Under the pieces are notes generated by a model. That model saw only the letters and a program-made list of their open reading frames with translations, was not told the origin of the DNA and ran no database searches. Source: Rufibacter latericius (lineage in GTDB: Bacteria > Bacteroidota > Bacteroidia > Cytophagales > Hymenobacteraceae). Taken from it: 64,000 nucleotides of DNA. The stretch covers positions 682,001 through 746,000 of the forward strand of contig NZ_RJJD01000001.1 in assembly GCF_003721515.1 (NCBI RefSeq), in the 5' to 3' direction. Position 1 is the stretch's first letter, and the number at the start of each line of letters is the position of its first letter. Of this stretch, positions 44,354 through 53,961 are shown piece after piece. The translations under genes were made by a program, and so were the position numbers.

Positions 44354-44456
44354 GGCGCAGGCAGACATTTGCACCTTTCTTCACGGCACAGAGGCAGAAT
44401 GGTATTTCCTGCCAAAACTTTTTCAAGACTTCTATGGAAATGAGGGAAGAATGCCC

Positions 44457-44464
44457 TATTTTTG
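44457..44464 (+). promoter_or_regulatory. -7 promoter box of atpD
   Basis: TATTTTTG followed by CAG, with a leader of about 43 bases to the ATG at 44513. Confidence 0.6.
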
Positions 44465-44503
44465 CAGCCTGATTGAGAACTGTATCTATCTAAATAATTA
44501 TAA

Positions 44504-46018
<1,515 letters not shown>

Positions 46019-46026
46019 TATTCATT

Positions 46027-46103
46027 AGTTCTGAGTCTTGAGTTCTGGGTCCTGAGTCTGTGCAAGATTTTGACTCAGAACTCAAGACTCAAGACTCAGA
46101 ACT
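46027..46103. repeat. Long imperfect hairpin between atpD and atpC
   Basis: Arms of 32 bases, 46027-46058 and 46072-46103, match at 28 positions. They are built from the low-complexity words CTGAGTC and TTGAGT and their complements. The right arm ends eight bases before the atpC ATG. Confidence 0.75.
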
Positions 46104-46111
46104 CCTAAGAA

Positions 46112-46360
46112 ATGTATTTAGAAATCATCACCCCAGATAGAAGAGTATTTGAAGGCGACGTGACCTCGGTTAAGTTTCCGGGCATCAACGGTGGGTTTGA
46201 AGTGTTGAACAACCACGCAGCCCTTATCAGTGCCCTGGCTAACGGACCTTTACGCATCACGCCTGCCACCGGTACTCAAGTGGTGTTCCAGATTGACGGG
46301 GGAGTTGTGGAGGTATTGGACAACAAGATCATTGTCCTGGCCGAAGCCGTAACCGCCTAA
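46112..46360 (+). CDS. atpC: ATP synthase F1 subunit epsilon, short form
   Basis: Protein of 82 residues covering only the N-terminal beta-sandwich (MYLEIITPDRRVFEGDV, later FEVLNNHAALISAL and VFQIDGGVVEVLDNKI). The C-terminal helical hairpin that makes up the rest of the ~135-residue enterobacterial protein, and which inhibits ATP hydrolysis, is absent. The frame ends cleanly with a terminator behind it, so this is a natural short form rather than a frameshift. It forms part of the central rotor stalk. Confidence 0.93.
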   Translation: MYLEIITPDRRVFEGDVTSVKFPGINGGFEVLNNHAALISALANGPLRITPATGTQVVFQIDGGVVEVLDNKIIVLAEAVTA

Positions 46361-46378
46361 GATTTCCTGTTTTCATTT

Positions 46379-46414
46379 AAAAGCCCGCCCTTCTCTCATA
46401 GGAGGCGGGCTTTT
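46379..46414 (+). terminator. Terminator of the atpD-atpC unit
   Basis: AAAAGCCCGCC / GGCGGGCTTTT stem with a 14-base loop, T-rich after the stem. Confidence 0.88.
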
Positions 46415-46416
46415 GC

Positions 46417-46451
46417 TTTTACGGCTCTTTTCAGGAAAACAGGCCTTAAAC
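46417..46451. repeat. Dispersed intergenic quasi-palindrome, copy 16
   Basis: TTTTACGGCTC, TTTTCAGGAAAAC, AGGCCTTAAAC. It follows directly behind the atpC terminator. Confidence 0.55.
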
Positions 46452-46487
46452 AGATTCCTGGAATTTACACTTTCTGCTTACCTTTAG

Positions 46488-46577
46488 GATTGTTGATTGT
46501 CCATTGTTGATTGTTTTTAACCGAAGAACCAATCACCTAGGGACCAACAATCAGCAATTAACAACCAACAATTAATC
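46488..46577. repeat. Low-complexity inverted repeat before the PLP-enzyme gene
   Basis: GATTGTTGATTG words at 46488-46515 face CAATTAACAACCAACAATTA at 46554-46573. The same style of word-based palindrome occurs between atpD and atpC but with a different word. Confidence 0.5.
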
Positions 46578-46588
46578 AAATCAGCTCC

Positions 46589-47716
46589 GTGTCCATTTCG
46601 CCTAAGATCACCCCCATCTATCAAACCTCTGTTTTCACCTTTGATGACCTTAATGCCCTGGAAGCTTATTTTCAGGAGCCGGGCCAGCATTACATGTACA
46701 CCCGCTACGGCAACCCCAACTCAGAGGAACTTGCGCAGGAAGTAAACAAACTAGAGCGGGGAGCAGGGGCGGTGGCAACTTCATCTGGCATGTCAGCGAT
46801 CTTGACGGCGGTGCTGGTACACGCGCAGGCCGGCGACCATGTGCTTTGCGCCGAGGAAATCTACGGAGGCTCTTCTTCCCTACTCTCCAATGAGCTTTCC
46901 CGCTTGGGAATAGAGGTGACCTACGTACCGACGAATGATATCTACTCACTGGAAGGTTACGTGCGCGACAACACCAAACTGTTCCTGGCCGAAACCATCA
47001 GTAATCCTATGATGATGGTGATGAACCTGGCGCAACTCGCGCAGGAGTGCCAAAGCAAAAACATCAAACTGGTGGTGGACAATACCTTCGCCTCGCCTAT
47101 TCTCACGCGTCCACTGGAACTAGGCGCGGATATGGTCATCCACAGCGTGACCAAATACCTCTCGGGCCACAGTGACGTGACGGCAGGCGTAGTCATTTCC
47201 AAAAATGAGGCAGACGCTGCCCGCGCGGGGCAGATCATGCGGACTTGGGGCTTGAACCTGAGTCCGTTTGAGAGCTGGTTGGGAGCCCGCGGCCTGAAAA
47301 CCCTGAAACTGCGCATGCGCCAGCATTCCACCAATGGCCAGGCCATCGCCGAGTTCCTGGAACAACACCCCAAAGTGCAGGCGGTTTTCTATCCCGGCCT
47401 AGCCGATCATCCGCAGCATACCATCGCTGAAAAGCAGGGGAACGGCCTTTTCGGGGGCATGCTGTCTTTCAGGATCGCTGATGATACCGAAGCTGTAAAT
47501 CGGTTCATGAAAGCCCTTTCGCACATTCCGTTTGCACCTTCGCTGGCCGGGGTTACTACGTCTATCTCGTACCCGTTGGGCACCTCGCACCGCGGTCTTA
47601 CCCAGGAACAGCAGGAGAAAATGGGCATTAGCGTGGGCCTGATCCGTTTGTCAGTGGGCATTGAGGAGGCCGAAGACCTGATTGCAGACCTGGGTCAAGC
47701 ACTGGAAGCTATTTAG
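46589..47716 (+). CDS. Cys/Met-metabolism PLP enzyme (cystathionine gamma-synthase/lyase family)
   Basis: Enzyme of 375 residues of the trans-sulfuration fold-type I family. Motifs: YTRYGNPNSEELAQEV, the cofactor stacking region AVATSSGMSAI, and the PLP lysine in HSVTKYLSGHSDVTAG (about 187-202), with a C-terminal LIRLSVGIEEAEDLIADL. It may be cystathionine gamma-synthase, gamma-lyase or O-acylhomoserine sulfhydrylase; the sequence alone does not decide. The start is GTG 46589 (MSISPKITPIYQTSVF); no ATG lies nearby. It is monocistronic, with pth 68 bases on having its own promoter. Confidence 0.88.
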   Translation: MSISPKITPIYQTSVFTFDDLNALEAYFQEPGQHYMYTRYGNPNSEELAQEVNKLERGAGAVATSSGMSAILTAVLVHAQAGDHVLCAEEIYGGSSSLLSNELSRLGIEVTYVPTNDIYSLEGYVRDNTKLFLAETISNPMMMVMNLAQLAQECQSKNIKLVVDNTFASPILTRPLELGADMVIHSVTKYLSGHSDVTAGVVISKNEADAARAGQIMRTWGLNLSPFESWLGARGLKTLKLRMRQHSTNGQAIAEFLEQHPKVQAVFYPGLADHPQHTIAEKQGNGLFGGMLSFRIADDTEAVNRFMKALSHIPFAPSLAGVTTSISYPLGTSHRGLTQEQQEKMGISVGLIRLSVGIEEAEDLIADLGQALEAI

Positions 47717-47726
47717 GCAATCCCCG

Positions 47727-47761
47727 GTTCAGGGATGTTTTCCAAAAATTAGCCCCAAAAC
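47727..47761. repeat. Dispersed intergenic quasi-palindrome, copy 17
   Basis: GTTCAGGGATG, TTTTCCAAAAAT, TAGCCCCAAAAC. It starts ten bases after the PLP-enzyme stop codon. Confidence 0.45.
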
Positions 47762-47772
47762 CTCCAAGCCCT

Positions 47773-47780
47773 TACCTTTG
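47773..47780 (+). promoter_or_regulatory. -7 promoter box of pth
   Basis: TACCTTTG ends only four bases before the ATG at 47785, so that ATG would be at or near the transcript 5' end. Confidence 0.55.
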
Positions 47781-47784
47781 CAGG

Positions 47785-48417
47785 ATGTTTACACGTTTAG
47801 TCAACTGGTTTGGCGCGAAGAAGCCTTCATTGCCATCAGATGACATCCCAACCGATATGAAATATTTACTTGTGGGCCTTGGCAACATAGGTCCTGAATA
47901 CGCAGATACGCGGCACAACATCGGGTTTATGGTGTTGGATTACCTGGCTAAAAAGCATGAGGTTTCTTTTGACACCGGCCGCCATTCCTTCGTGACCGAG
48001 TTCAAGACCAAGGGCAAGCATTTCACCCTGGTAAAACCTACCACCTACATGAACCTGAGCGGAAAGGCTGTGGCCCATTGGCTGAGCGTTCTGAAGATCC
48101 CGGCGCAGCAGATGCTGGTCATCACCGATGACCTGGCTCTCCCGTTCGGGAAACTTCGCATGCGGGCCAAGGGCAGCGCCGGCGGGCACAACGGCCTCAA
48201 ACACATTGAAGAAACCTTGGGCAACAACGAGTACCCGCGCCTTCGGTTTGGGGTAGATTCGCAGTTCTCCAAAGGTCGGCAGGTAGATTATGTGCTGAGC
48301 CCATTCTCTGAGGACGAGAAGATTGACTTACAGACCTACATTGAGAAAGCCGCCGAGATGAGCCTCTCCTTCGGGACAATCGGGCTGGAGCGCACCATGA
48401 ACTTCTTCAATAAATAA
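47785..48417 (+). CDS. pth: Peptidyl-tRNA hydrolase
   Basis: Enzyme releasing peptides from prematurely dropped peptidyl-tRNA. The family core begins MKYLLVGLGNIGPEYADTRH, with the catalytic His in TRHNIGF, followed by TYMNLSGKAV and KGSAGGHNGLKH. The long frame has 210 residues and a 24-residue extension (MFTRLVNWFGAKKPSL) not usual in the family. The promoter makes the first ATG effectively leaderless, whereas the core ATG at 47857 would have a leader of about 70 bases. I list the long form but both starts are plausible. Confidence 0.92.
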   Translation: MFTRLVNWFGAKKPSLPSDDIPTDMKYLLVGLGNIGPEYADTRHNIGFMVLDYLAKKHEVSFDTGRHSFVTEFKTKGKHFTLVKPTTYMNLSGKAVAHWLSVLKIPAQQMLVITDDLALPFGKLRMRAKGSAGGHNGLKHIEETLGNNEYPRLRFGVDSQFSKGRQVDYVLSPFSEDEKIDLQTYIEKAAEMSLSFGTIGLERTMNFFNK

Positions 48418-48439
48418 CCGCGGTTAAAGCAGCAAAACG

Positions 48440-48489
48440 GATCGGCGTTTTGGGGTGGGTTTTCTGAAATCCGCCCCAAAACGCCGATC
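48440..48489 (+). terminator. Terminator of pth, formed by an expanded quasi-palindrome copy
   Basis: A perfect 16-base-pair stem GATCGGCGTTTTGGGG / CCCCAAAACGCCGATC. Its core (48447-48483) is itself a copy of the dispersed quasi-palindrome with centre TTTTCTGAAA. Confidence 0.75.
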
Positions 48490-48660
48490 TCCTTTTCTAG
48501 CACAGAAAGTTAGTTTCAGTCAGTCCGCCGGGGTATAGATTTGACGATAATGGCAGCTTGTTTTACGCTCTTAGACACCCTTCTGAAACTTCCTCTGGCG
48601 GGCGCAGGATTGGCTTTTTTCATTTTGCATACGCGCATTATTCTTATTAAAGGTTGGCTT

Positions 48661-48688
48661 TTGGATTAGCCGCATTTGTCTACTTTTG
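48661..48688 (+). promoter_or_regulatory. Promoter of MFS paralogue 1
   Basis: TTG at 48661-48663, a 17-base spacer, and TACTTTTG at 48681-48688. Similar words (CTACTTTTATGCCGC) precede MFS paralogue 2 at about 50002. Confidence 0.6.
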
Positions 48689-48705
48689 TGCCGCATCATC
48701 AGCCC

Positions 48706-49932
48706 ATGGCCCAACTTCTCTCTCTTTACCGTAATGCCTTCCAGGGTCTCTCCCGTGAGGCCTGGCTTCTGGCCTTTGTCATGTTCATCAAACGCAGCGG
48801 AGCCATGGTGGTGCCGTTCCTGAGCGTGTACCTCACTGAGTCGCTGGGCTTCAGCTTGCCGCAGGTGGGTGTCCTGATGAGTCTCTTCGGGTTGGGGGCT
48901 ACAGTGGGCAATCTGCTGGGGGGCTGGCTCACTGACCGGTGGGGCTATGTCAAAGTGCAGCTGCTGAGTTTCTTTTTGGGCGGCTCCTGGTTTCTGGCCA
49001 TGATTTGGGTGCAGCGGTTCGAGTTGCTAGCCGGGGGCCTGTTCCTGCTGAGCGCCTTAACCGAGAGCCTGTATCCGGCCAATTCTGCCGCGGTGAGTTC
49101 CTTTTCCTCACCGGAGAGCGTGACGCGGGCCTTTTCCCTGAACCGGATGGCCATGAACCTGGGCTTCTCCATCGGTCCGGCCATAGGTGGTCTGTTGGCC
49201 ATGGTATCCTATCAGTTTCTCTTTCTAGCCGATGGGCTCACCTGCTTTGCGGCCGGTGCCGTTTTCTTCCTCTTTTTCCGGAACGGGCCCAAAAACGCAT
49301 TGCCCGATGCACCTCCAAACCACCCTTCTGAACCTGAAAACTCCTTCTCCAACGTTCGATCATCTGCTTACCGAGACCCCCTTTTTCTGGTTTTCGCGTT
49401 TCTGAGTTGCTGTTATTTAGTGGCGTTTTCCCAGTTATTCACCACCATGCCGCTGTACTGGCACCAGGTGCACCATTTGTCTAAGTTTGAGATAGGTGCC
49501 TTGCTGGCCTTTGACGGATTACTGGTGGTATCCCTGGAGATGGTCATCGTCTACTGGCTGGGCAAGGTGCAAGGCTTGTGGAAAATGATTGTGGTCGGAT
49601 TGTTTCTGCTGGCCTTGGCCCTCCTGGCGCTTACCCTAGCCCAAGGTTTTCTCATATTGGTGGTTTCAGTGATTTTTTGGAGCCTCTCTGAGATACTGGT
49701 GTTGCCCTTCCTGAGCACCCTCACCGCCCAACGTGCCGGCTCACAGAACCTGGGATCTTACATGGGGCTGTACACGCTCTCCTACTCGGTGGCGTATATC
49801 GTTGGTCCGTTGGTGGGCACCAATACCATTGACCAGTTCGGGTTTGACACGCTGTGGTGGGGATGCAGCGCCTTGTGCATACTCGCCGCGGGCGGATTGT
49901 ACCTGGTGGTGCGCCGCCTTCAGGCTTCCTGA
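48706..49932 (+). CDS. MFS transporter, tandem paralogue 1
   Basis: Twelve-helix inner-membrane transporter of 408 residues. The family-specific text RSGAMVVPFLSVYLTESLGF (about 27-46) is followed by the loop-2 motif GGWLTDRWGYVKVQ (about 79-92). A hydrophilic central loop (about 195-225) separates the halves. The substrate is unknown; DHA1-type efflux is likely. The ATG at 48706 is chosen because the promoter at 48661-48688 lies over the longer frame. It is a clear paralogue of the gene at 50027, 94 bases further on. Confidence 0.87.
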   Translation: MAQLLSLYRNAFQGLSREAWLLAFVMFIKRSGAMVVPFLSVYLTESLGFSLPQVGVLMSLFGLGATVGNLLGGWLTDRWGYVKVQLLSFFLGGSWFLAMIWVQRFELLAGGLFLLSALTESLYPANSAAVSSFSSPESVTRAFSLNRMAMNLGFSIGPAIGGLLAMVSYQFLFLADGLTCFAAGAVFFLFFRNGPKNALPDAPPNHPSEPENSFSNVRSSAYRDPLFLVFAFLSCCYLVAFSQLFTTMPLYWHQVHHLSKFEIGALLAFDGLLVVSLEMVIVYWLGKVQGLWKMIVVGLFLLALALLALTLAQGFLILVVSVIFWSLSEILVLPFLSTLTAQRAGSQNLGSYMGLYTLSYSVAYIVGPLVGTNTIDQFGFDTLWWGCSALCILAAGGLYLVVRRLQAS

Positions 49933-50026
49933 CCGAGGATGTTAAGGAAGGCTCCTTCCTTGTAGCTCTGCCGGGGTATTACCGGTATTGGAGACAATTC
50001 TCTACTTTTATGCCGCCCAGCTTTAC

Positions 50027-51241
50027 ATGAAACGAATTCTATCCCTTTACGCCAACGCTTTCGGGGGCCTCTCCCGCGAGGCCTGGCTTCTGGCGGTCAT
50101 CATGTTCATCAACCGGAGCGGGGCCATGGTGGTGCCGTTCCTGAGCGTGTACCTCACCGAGGCTCTGGGTTTCACCCTGCAACAAGTGGGGGTGCTGTTG
50201 AGTCTGTTTGGGGTGGGCTCTATGTGCGGTACCTTCCTGGGCGGATGGCTCACCGATAAGGTTGGTCATTTCAAGGTGCAGTTCTTCAGCCTGATGCTGG
50301 GCGGCGCTTGGTTTTTTGTCATGCTCTGGCTGCAGGAGTTCCACCTTTTTGCGGGAGGCATTTTTCTGCTCAGCCTCTTCACCGAATGCCTGCGTCCGGC
50401 CAATGCGTCCTCGGTGAGTTCCTATGCCCGGCCCGAGAACGTAACCCGCGCTTTCTCCCTGAACCGCATGGCTATTAACCTGGGCTTTTCCATCGGGCCG
50501 GCCCTAGGCGGCGTGCTGGCCACGGTCTCGTACCAGTGGCTTTTCATGGCCGATGGGATTACCTGCCTGAGCGCGGGCGTTCTATTCTTCTTTTATTTCC
50601 GGCACAGACAGGGTCACGCCCCCAGGTCTTCATCGCCCGAAGGCGAAACCCAACCTGCACAAACTACCCGTTCTCCTTACCGCGACGGGCTCTTCTTGCT
50701 GTTCACCTTGCTGTGCTGCTGTTTTGCGGTGGCTTTCTTCCAGTTCTTCTCCACCATGCCGCTGTATTACCGAAAAGTGTACCAACTTTCTGAGTTGCAG
50801 ATTGGCGGTTTGCTGGCGTTCAATGGGCTGCTGGTATTTCTGCTGGAGATGATCATCGTGTACCTCATCGGGGATAAGCATGCGCTCTGGAAGATGATTG
50901 TGGCGGGCCTCCTGATGCTGGCTTTGGCGTTTGTGCTGCTCAATGTGGCTCAGGGATTTATAGTGCTGGCGTTGTCGGTGCTGCTCATGAGCCTTTCCGA
51001 GATATTCGCGATGCCGTTTATGAGTACTCTTACTGTGCAACGTTCGGGCCCGCAGAACCGAGGCTCCTATATGGGTCTCTACAGCCTTTCCTACTCCGCG
51101 GCGCACATCATCGGGCCCTTCGTGGGCACCAGCACCATCGCCCGTTTCGGGTTTGACACGTTGTGGTGGGGTGCCAGCGGGCTATGCGTGGTGGCAGCCA
51201 TCGGCTTTTATCTGGTGGTAAGGCGTTTGCAGGCGGCGTAA
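50027..51241 (+). CDS. MFS transporter, tandem paralogue 2
   Basis: Protein of 404 residues that matches its upstream neighbour along the whole length (SREAWLLA, then RSGAMVVPFLSVYLTEALGF and GGWLTDKVGHFKVQ, ending LVVRRLQAA against LVVRRLQAS). The central loop differs. The promoter-proximal region is also related to that of paralogue 1, so the duplicated unit included regulatory DNA. ATG 50027 chosen by analogy with paralogue 1. Confidence 0.87.
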   Translation: MKRILSLYANAFGGLSREAWLLAVIMFINRSGAMVVPFLSVYLTEALGFTLQQVGVLLSLFGVGSMCGTFLGGWLTDKVGHFKVQFFSLMLGGAWFFVMLWLQEFHLFAGGIFLLSLFTECLRPANASSVSSYARPENVTRAFSLNRMAINLGFSIGPALGGVLATVSYQWLFMADGITCLSAGVLFFFYFRHRQGHAPRSSSPEGETQPAQTTRSPYRDGLFLLFTLLCCCFAVAFFQFFSTMPLYYRKVYQLSELQIGGLLAFNGLLVFLLEMIIVYLIGDKHALWKMIVAGLLMLALAFVLLNVAQGFIVLALSVLLMSLSEIFAMPFMSTLTVQRSGPQNRGSYMGLYSLSYSAAHIIGPFVGTSTIARFGFDTLWWGASGLCVVAAIGFYLVVRRLQAA

Positions 51242-51258
51242 AACCAACGGCGATTTCT

Positions 51259-51294
51259 GTTTTCCTGCCTTCTTCCGGAAATTGGCCTTAAAAC
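51259..51294. repeat. Dispersed intergenic quasi-palindrome, copy 18
   Basis: GTTTTCCTGCC, TTCTTCCGGAAAT, TGGCCTTAAAAC. It starts 17 bases after the MFS stop; a further half copy lies at about 51335-51355. Confidence 0.5.
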
Positions 51295-51360
51295 AAGAAA
51301 GCCTTTTCTGGTTCTTGATCTTTTTTGGCATCTTTCCTGAAATCTTCGTTAAAACGACCT

Positions 51361-52530
51361 ATGAAAACTCTGACCTCCCTCCTGCTGGGGCTAAGCATAA
51401 TCCTGGCCGCCTGTACTTCCGTTAAGCAAAAAGCAACTCAGAAAGATATGATGGTCTACATTGGTACATATGCCAAACCAGATGCCGAGAGCATTTTCGC
51501 TTATAATTTAAATGAGGAGACAGGCGCCTTGACCCGGTCCTTTGCCGTGAAAGCGGGCGAGAATCCTTCTTTTCTTACCCTGGATGCCGACCGAAAGCAC
51601 CTGTACGCGGTAAACGAAACCACCGAGTTTGAAGGCCAGAAAAGCGGGGCGGTCAGCGCCTTCGCCATTGATCAGAAAACCGGTAACCTGACCTTTTTGA
51701 ACCGCCAACCGTCGCTGGGTGGCGCTCCCTGCTACATCAGCCTGGACCACAAAAACAAGGTGGCCTTGGTAGCCAATTACGTGGGCGGGAACATTTCTAC
51801 CTTCCTGCTGCAAGAAGATGGACGGTTAGGTTCTTCCTCAGACATGGAGCAACACCAAGGAAAAGGACCTCGGCCGCAGCAAGACGCGGCGCACGCCCAC
51901 TGCATTCTGCCCGATCCTGAGAACAACTTCGCCTTGGCGGTAGATTTAGGCATTGACCAGATCATCAGCTATAGACTAAATAAATCTGATGGCAAGTTGG
52001 AGCGGCAGTCTGTGTTTACAGCCAAGTCTGGGGCGGGGCCGCGGCACCTCACGTTCCATCCCAAGAACAAGCGGTTCGCGTACGTGATCAATGAACTGAA
52101 CTCTACCCTCACTACCTTCACCTACAACCCAGACAACGGCACCCTGACCGAGGTTGAAACCGTTCCTACCCTTCCTGTCGGCTATACCGGGGAAAACGCC
52201 TGCGCCGATATCCACGTCTCCGCCGATGGTAAGTTTCTTTATGGTTCTAACCGCGGCCATAACAGCATTGTGGTTTTCTCTATAAACCAGGACACAAACA
52301 AACTCACGCTGGTGCAGCACATGGCCACCCAAGTCAACTGGCCGCGTAATTTCACTTTCAGCCCTTCAGGCAGAACCATGCTGGTGGCTAACCAAAAATC
52401 CAATAGCATTACCACGTATAAAGTAGATGCGCAAACCGGCAAGCTGACCTATACCGGCAACTCGGCCGCGGTGCCTTCGCCGGTGTATGTGCAGGTGGTG
52501 CCTGCCTTCCCTGAAACCCCAAAGCCGTAA
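51361..52530 (+). CDS. Lactonase-family lipoprotein (6-phosphogluconolactonase-like beta-propeller)
   Basis: Protein of 389 residues: lipoprotein signal with lipobox LAAC (Cys about residue 18) and then a seven-bladed propeller of the YbhE/Pgl lactonase family. Blade text recurs, for example YIGTYAKPDAESIFAYNLNE, GAGPRHLTFHPKNKRFAYVI and PRNFTFSPSGRTMLVANQ. Cytosolic relatives hydrolyse 6-phosphogluconolactone; a lipid-anchored envelope form probably acts on another lactone or sugar. It is followed after four bases by an oxidoreductase gene, so the two form an operon. Confidence 0.85.
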   Translation: MKTLTSLLLGLSIILAACTSVKQKATQKDMMVYIGTYAKPDAESIFAYNLNEETGALTRSFAVKAGENPSFLTLDADRKHLYAVNETTEFEGQKSGAVSAFAIDQKTGNLTFLNRQPSLGGAPCYISLDHKNKVALVANYVGGNISTFLLQEDGRLGSSSDMEQHQGKGPRPQQDAAHAHCILPDPENNFALAVDLGIDQIISYRLNKSDGKLERQSVFTAKSGAGPRHLTFHPKNKRFAYVINELNSTLTTFTYNPDNGTLTEVETVPTLPVGYTGENACADIHVSADGKFLYGSNRGHNSIVVFSINQDTNKLTLVQHMATQVNWPRNFTFSPSGRTMLVANQKSNSITTYKVDAQTGKLTYTGNSAAVPSPVYVQVVPAFPETPKP

Positions 52531-52534
52531 AGCC

Positions 52535-53509
52535 ATGAAAGCAGTGGTGATTTCCCAACCCGGAGCACCCGAGGTGCTGCAGATCCAGGAACGCGATAAG
52601 CCTATTCCGGCTCCGCACCAGGTGTTGGTACGGGTGCACGCCGCTGGTATCAACCGCCCCGATGTGGCCCAGCGCAAAGGCCATTATCCGCCGCCGGCCG
52701 GAGCCCCGGTGGATGTTCCGGGCCTGGAAATCGCGGGCATCATAGAAACCTGTGGGGAGCGAGTGAAGCACCGGAAACCCGGAGAGGCTGTCTGTGCCTT
52801 GCTGCCCGGGGGTGGCTACGCCGAATATGCGGTAGTTGATGCTCACCATTGTCTGCCTTTGCCCCGGGGCTGGAGCTTTGAAGAAGCCGCCTCCCTGCCT
52901 GAAACCGTGTTCACCGTCTGGCACAATGTTTTCCAACGCGGAAAGCTTCAACCCCGGGAAACCCTGTTGGTACACGGCGGAAGCAGCGGCATCGGGATTA
53001 CGGCCATCCAGTTGGCAAAGGCCTGGGGTGCCAAGGTCTTCGCGACGGCAGGCAGCGAGGAAAAATGCCGGGCCTGCGAAGCCCTAGGTGCCGACCGCTG
53101 CATCAACTACAAAACCGAAGATTTTGAGGAAGAACTGAAAGCCCAGGGCGTAAACGTGATTCTGGACATGGTAGGCGGCGATTACATCCCCAAAAACCTG
53201 AACCTGCTCCACCCAGACGGCCGCTTGGTGTTCATCAATGCCATGCATGGTGCCCAGGGCCAGTTCGATGTCCGTCAGGTGATGCAAAAAAGGCTCACTA
53301 TTACCGGCAGCACCCTACGCCCCCGTGATGCAGATTTCAAAGCCTCCCTCACCGCCGACATAGAAAAGCACGTCTGGCCCTTGCTGGAAGCGGGAAAATT
53401 CAAGGCTGTCTTATACAAGAGGTTTGACCTAACCGAGGCTGCCCAGGCCCATGCACTGATGGAAAGCAGCGAACACATCGGGAAGATTGTACTCAAGGTT
53501 CGGGAGTAG
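52535..53509 (+). CDS. NAD(P)H quinone oxidoreductase, MDR superfamily
   Basis: Enzyme of 324 residues of the zinc-independent quinone oxidoreductase branch. GroES-like domain (about 1-120, VHAAGINRPDVAQRKGHYPP), then the Rossmann cofactor domain with VHGGSSGIGITAIQLAKAWG (about 144-163). The catalytic zinc cysteine of alcohol dehydrogenases is absent. It reduces quinones or enones with NADPH. ATG 52535 begins four bases after the lactonase stop, which sets the start. Confidence 0.9.
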   Translation: MKAVVISQPGAPEVLQIQERDKPIPAPHQVLVRVHAAGINRPDVAQRKGHYPPPAGAPVDVPGLEIAGIIETCGERVKHRKPGEAVCALLPGGGYAEYAVVDAHHCLPLPRGWSFEEAASLPETVFTVWHNVFQRGKLQPRETLLVHGGSSGIGITAIQLAKAWGAKVFATAGSEEKCRACEALGADRCINYKTEDFEEELKAQGVNVILDMVGGDYIPKNLNLLHPDGRLVFINAMHGAQGQFDVRQVMQKRLTITGSTLRPRDADFKASLTADIEKHVWPLLEAGKFKAVLYKRFDLTEAAQAHALMESSEHIGKIVLKVRE

Positions 53510-53961
53510 AAGAGAACCCACGGTAAACTTGGGAGTAAAAGAAAAGGGAAGTTTCCTGTTTATAGCCTCTTTCCAGAAAACAGCCTTAAAAGTGGCTGTT
53601 CGCTTGGTTTTACTAGCATCTTCCTTGATTTTCTACCGGCATCTCTCTCCCTGTTTTGTTAGTCTGCATGAATATCGGAATCCTTACGTTCGGTCCTAAC
53701 ATCAAAAATCATTACCCATCGAACTTTGCTTTTCTGGCGTCTCTGCCATCCCAAAGATAACCGGATACCTACGTCTACCCAGACCAATTAAGATAGCAAG
53801 GCCACCTGAAAGGCCAAGCGCAGGTATTATGAAACAGGTCTATATGGAAGAACCAAAAGTAGACCTGATTCCTGCTACCATTTTTATACTTTTCTTATAC
53901 TGCAGCAATAACTTCTTTCTCATATATTCGCAAGCATATATATACAACATCACCATTCGCA
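53510..53961. other. Gap before the TonB C-terminal protein gene
   Basis: 452 bases. A quasi-palindrome copy (53558-53592) is at the left. The rest is AT-rich without a convincing gene; TATATTCG at about 53926 is a one-mismatch -7 box for the following gene. Confidence 0.55.
53558..53592. repeat. Dispersed intergenic quasi-palindrome, copy 19
   Basis: GTTTATAGCC, TTTCCAGAAAAC, AGCCTTAAAAG. It starts 48 bases after the oxidoreductase stop codon. Confidence 0.5.
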
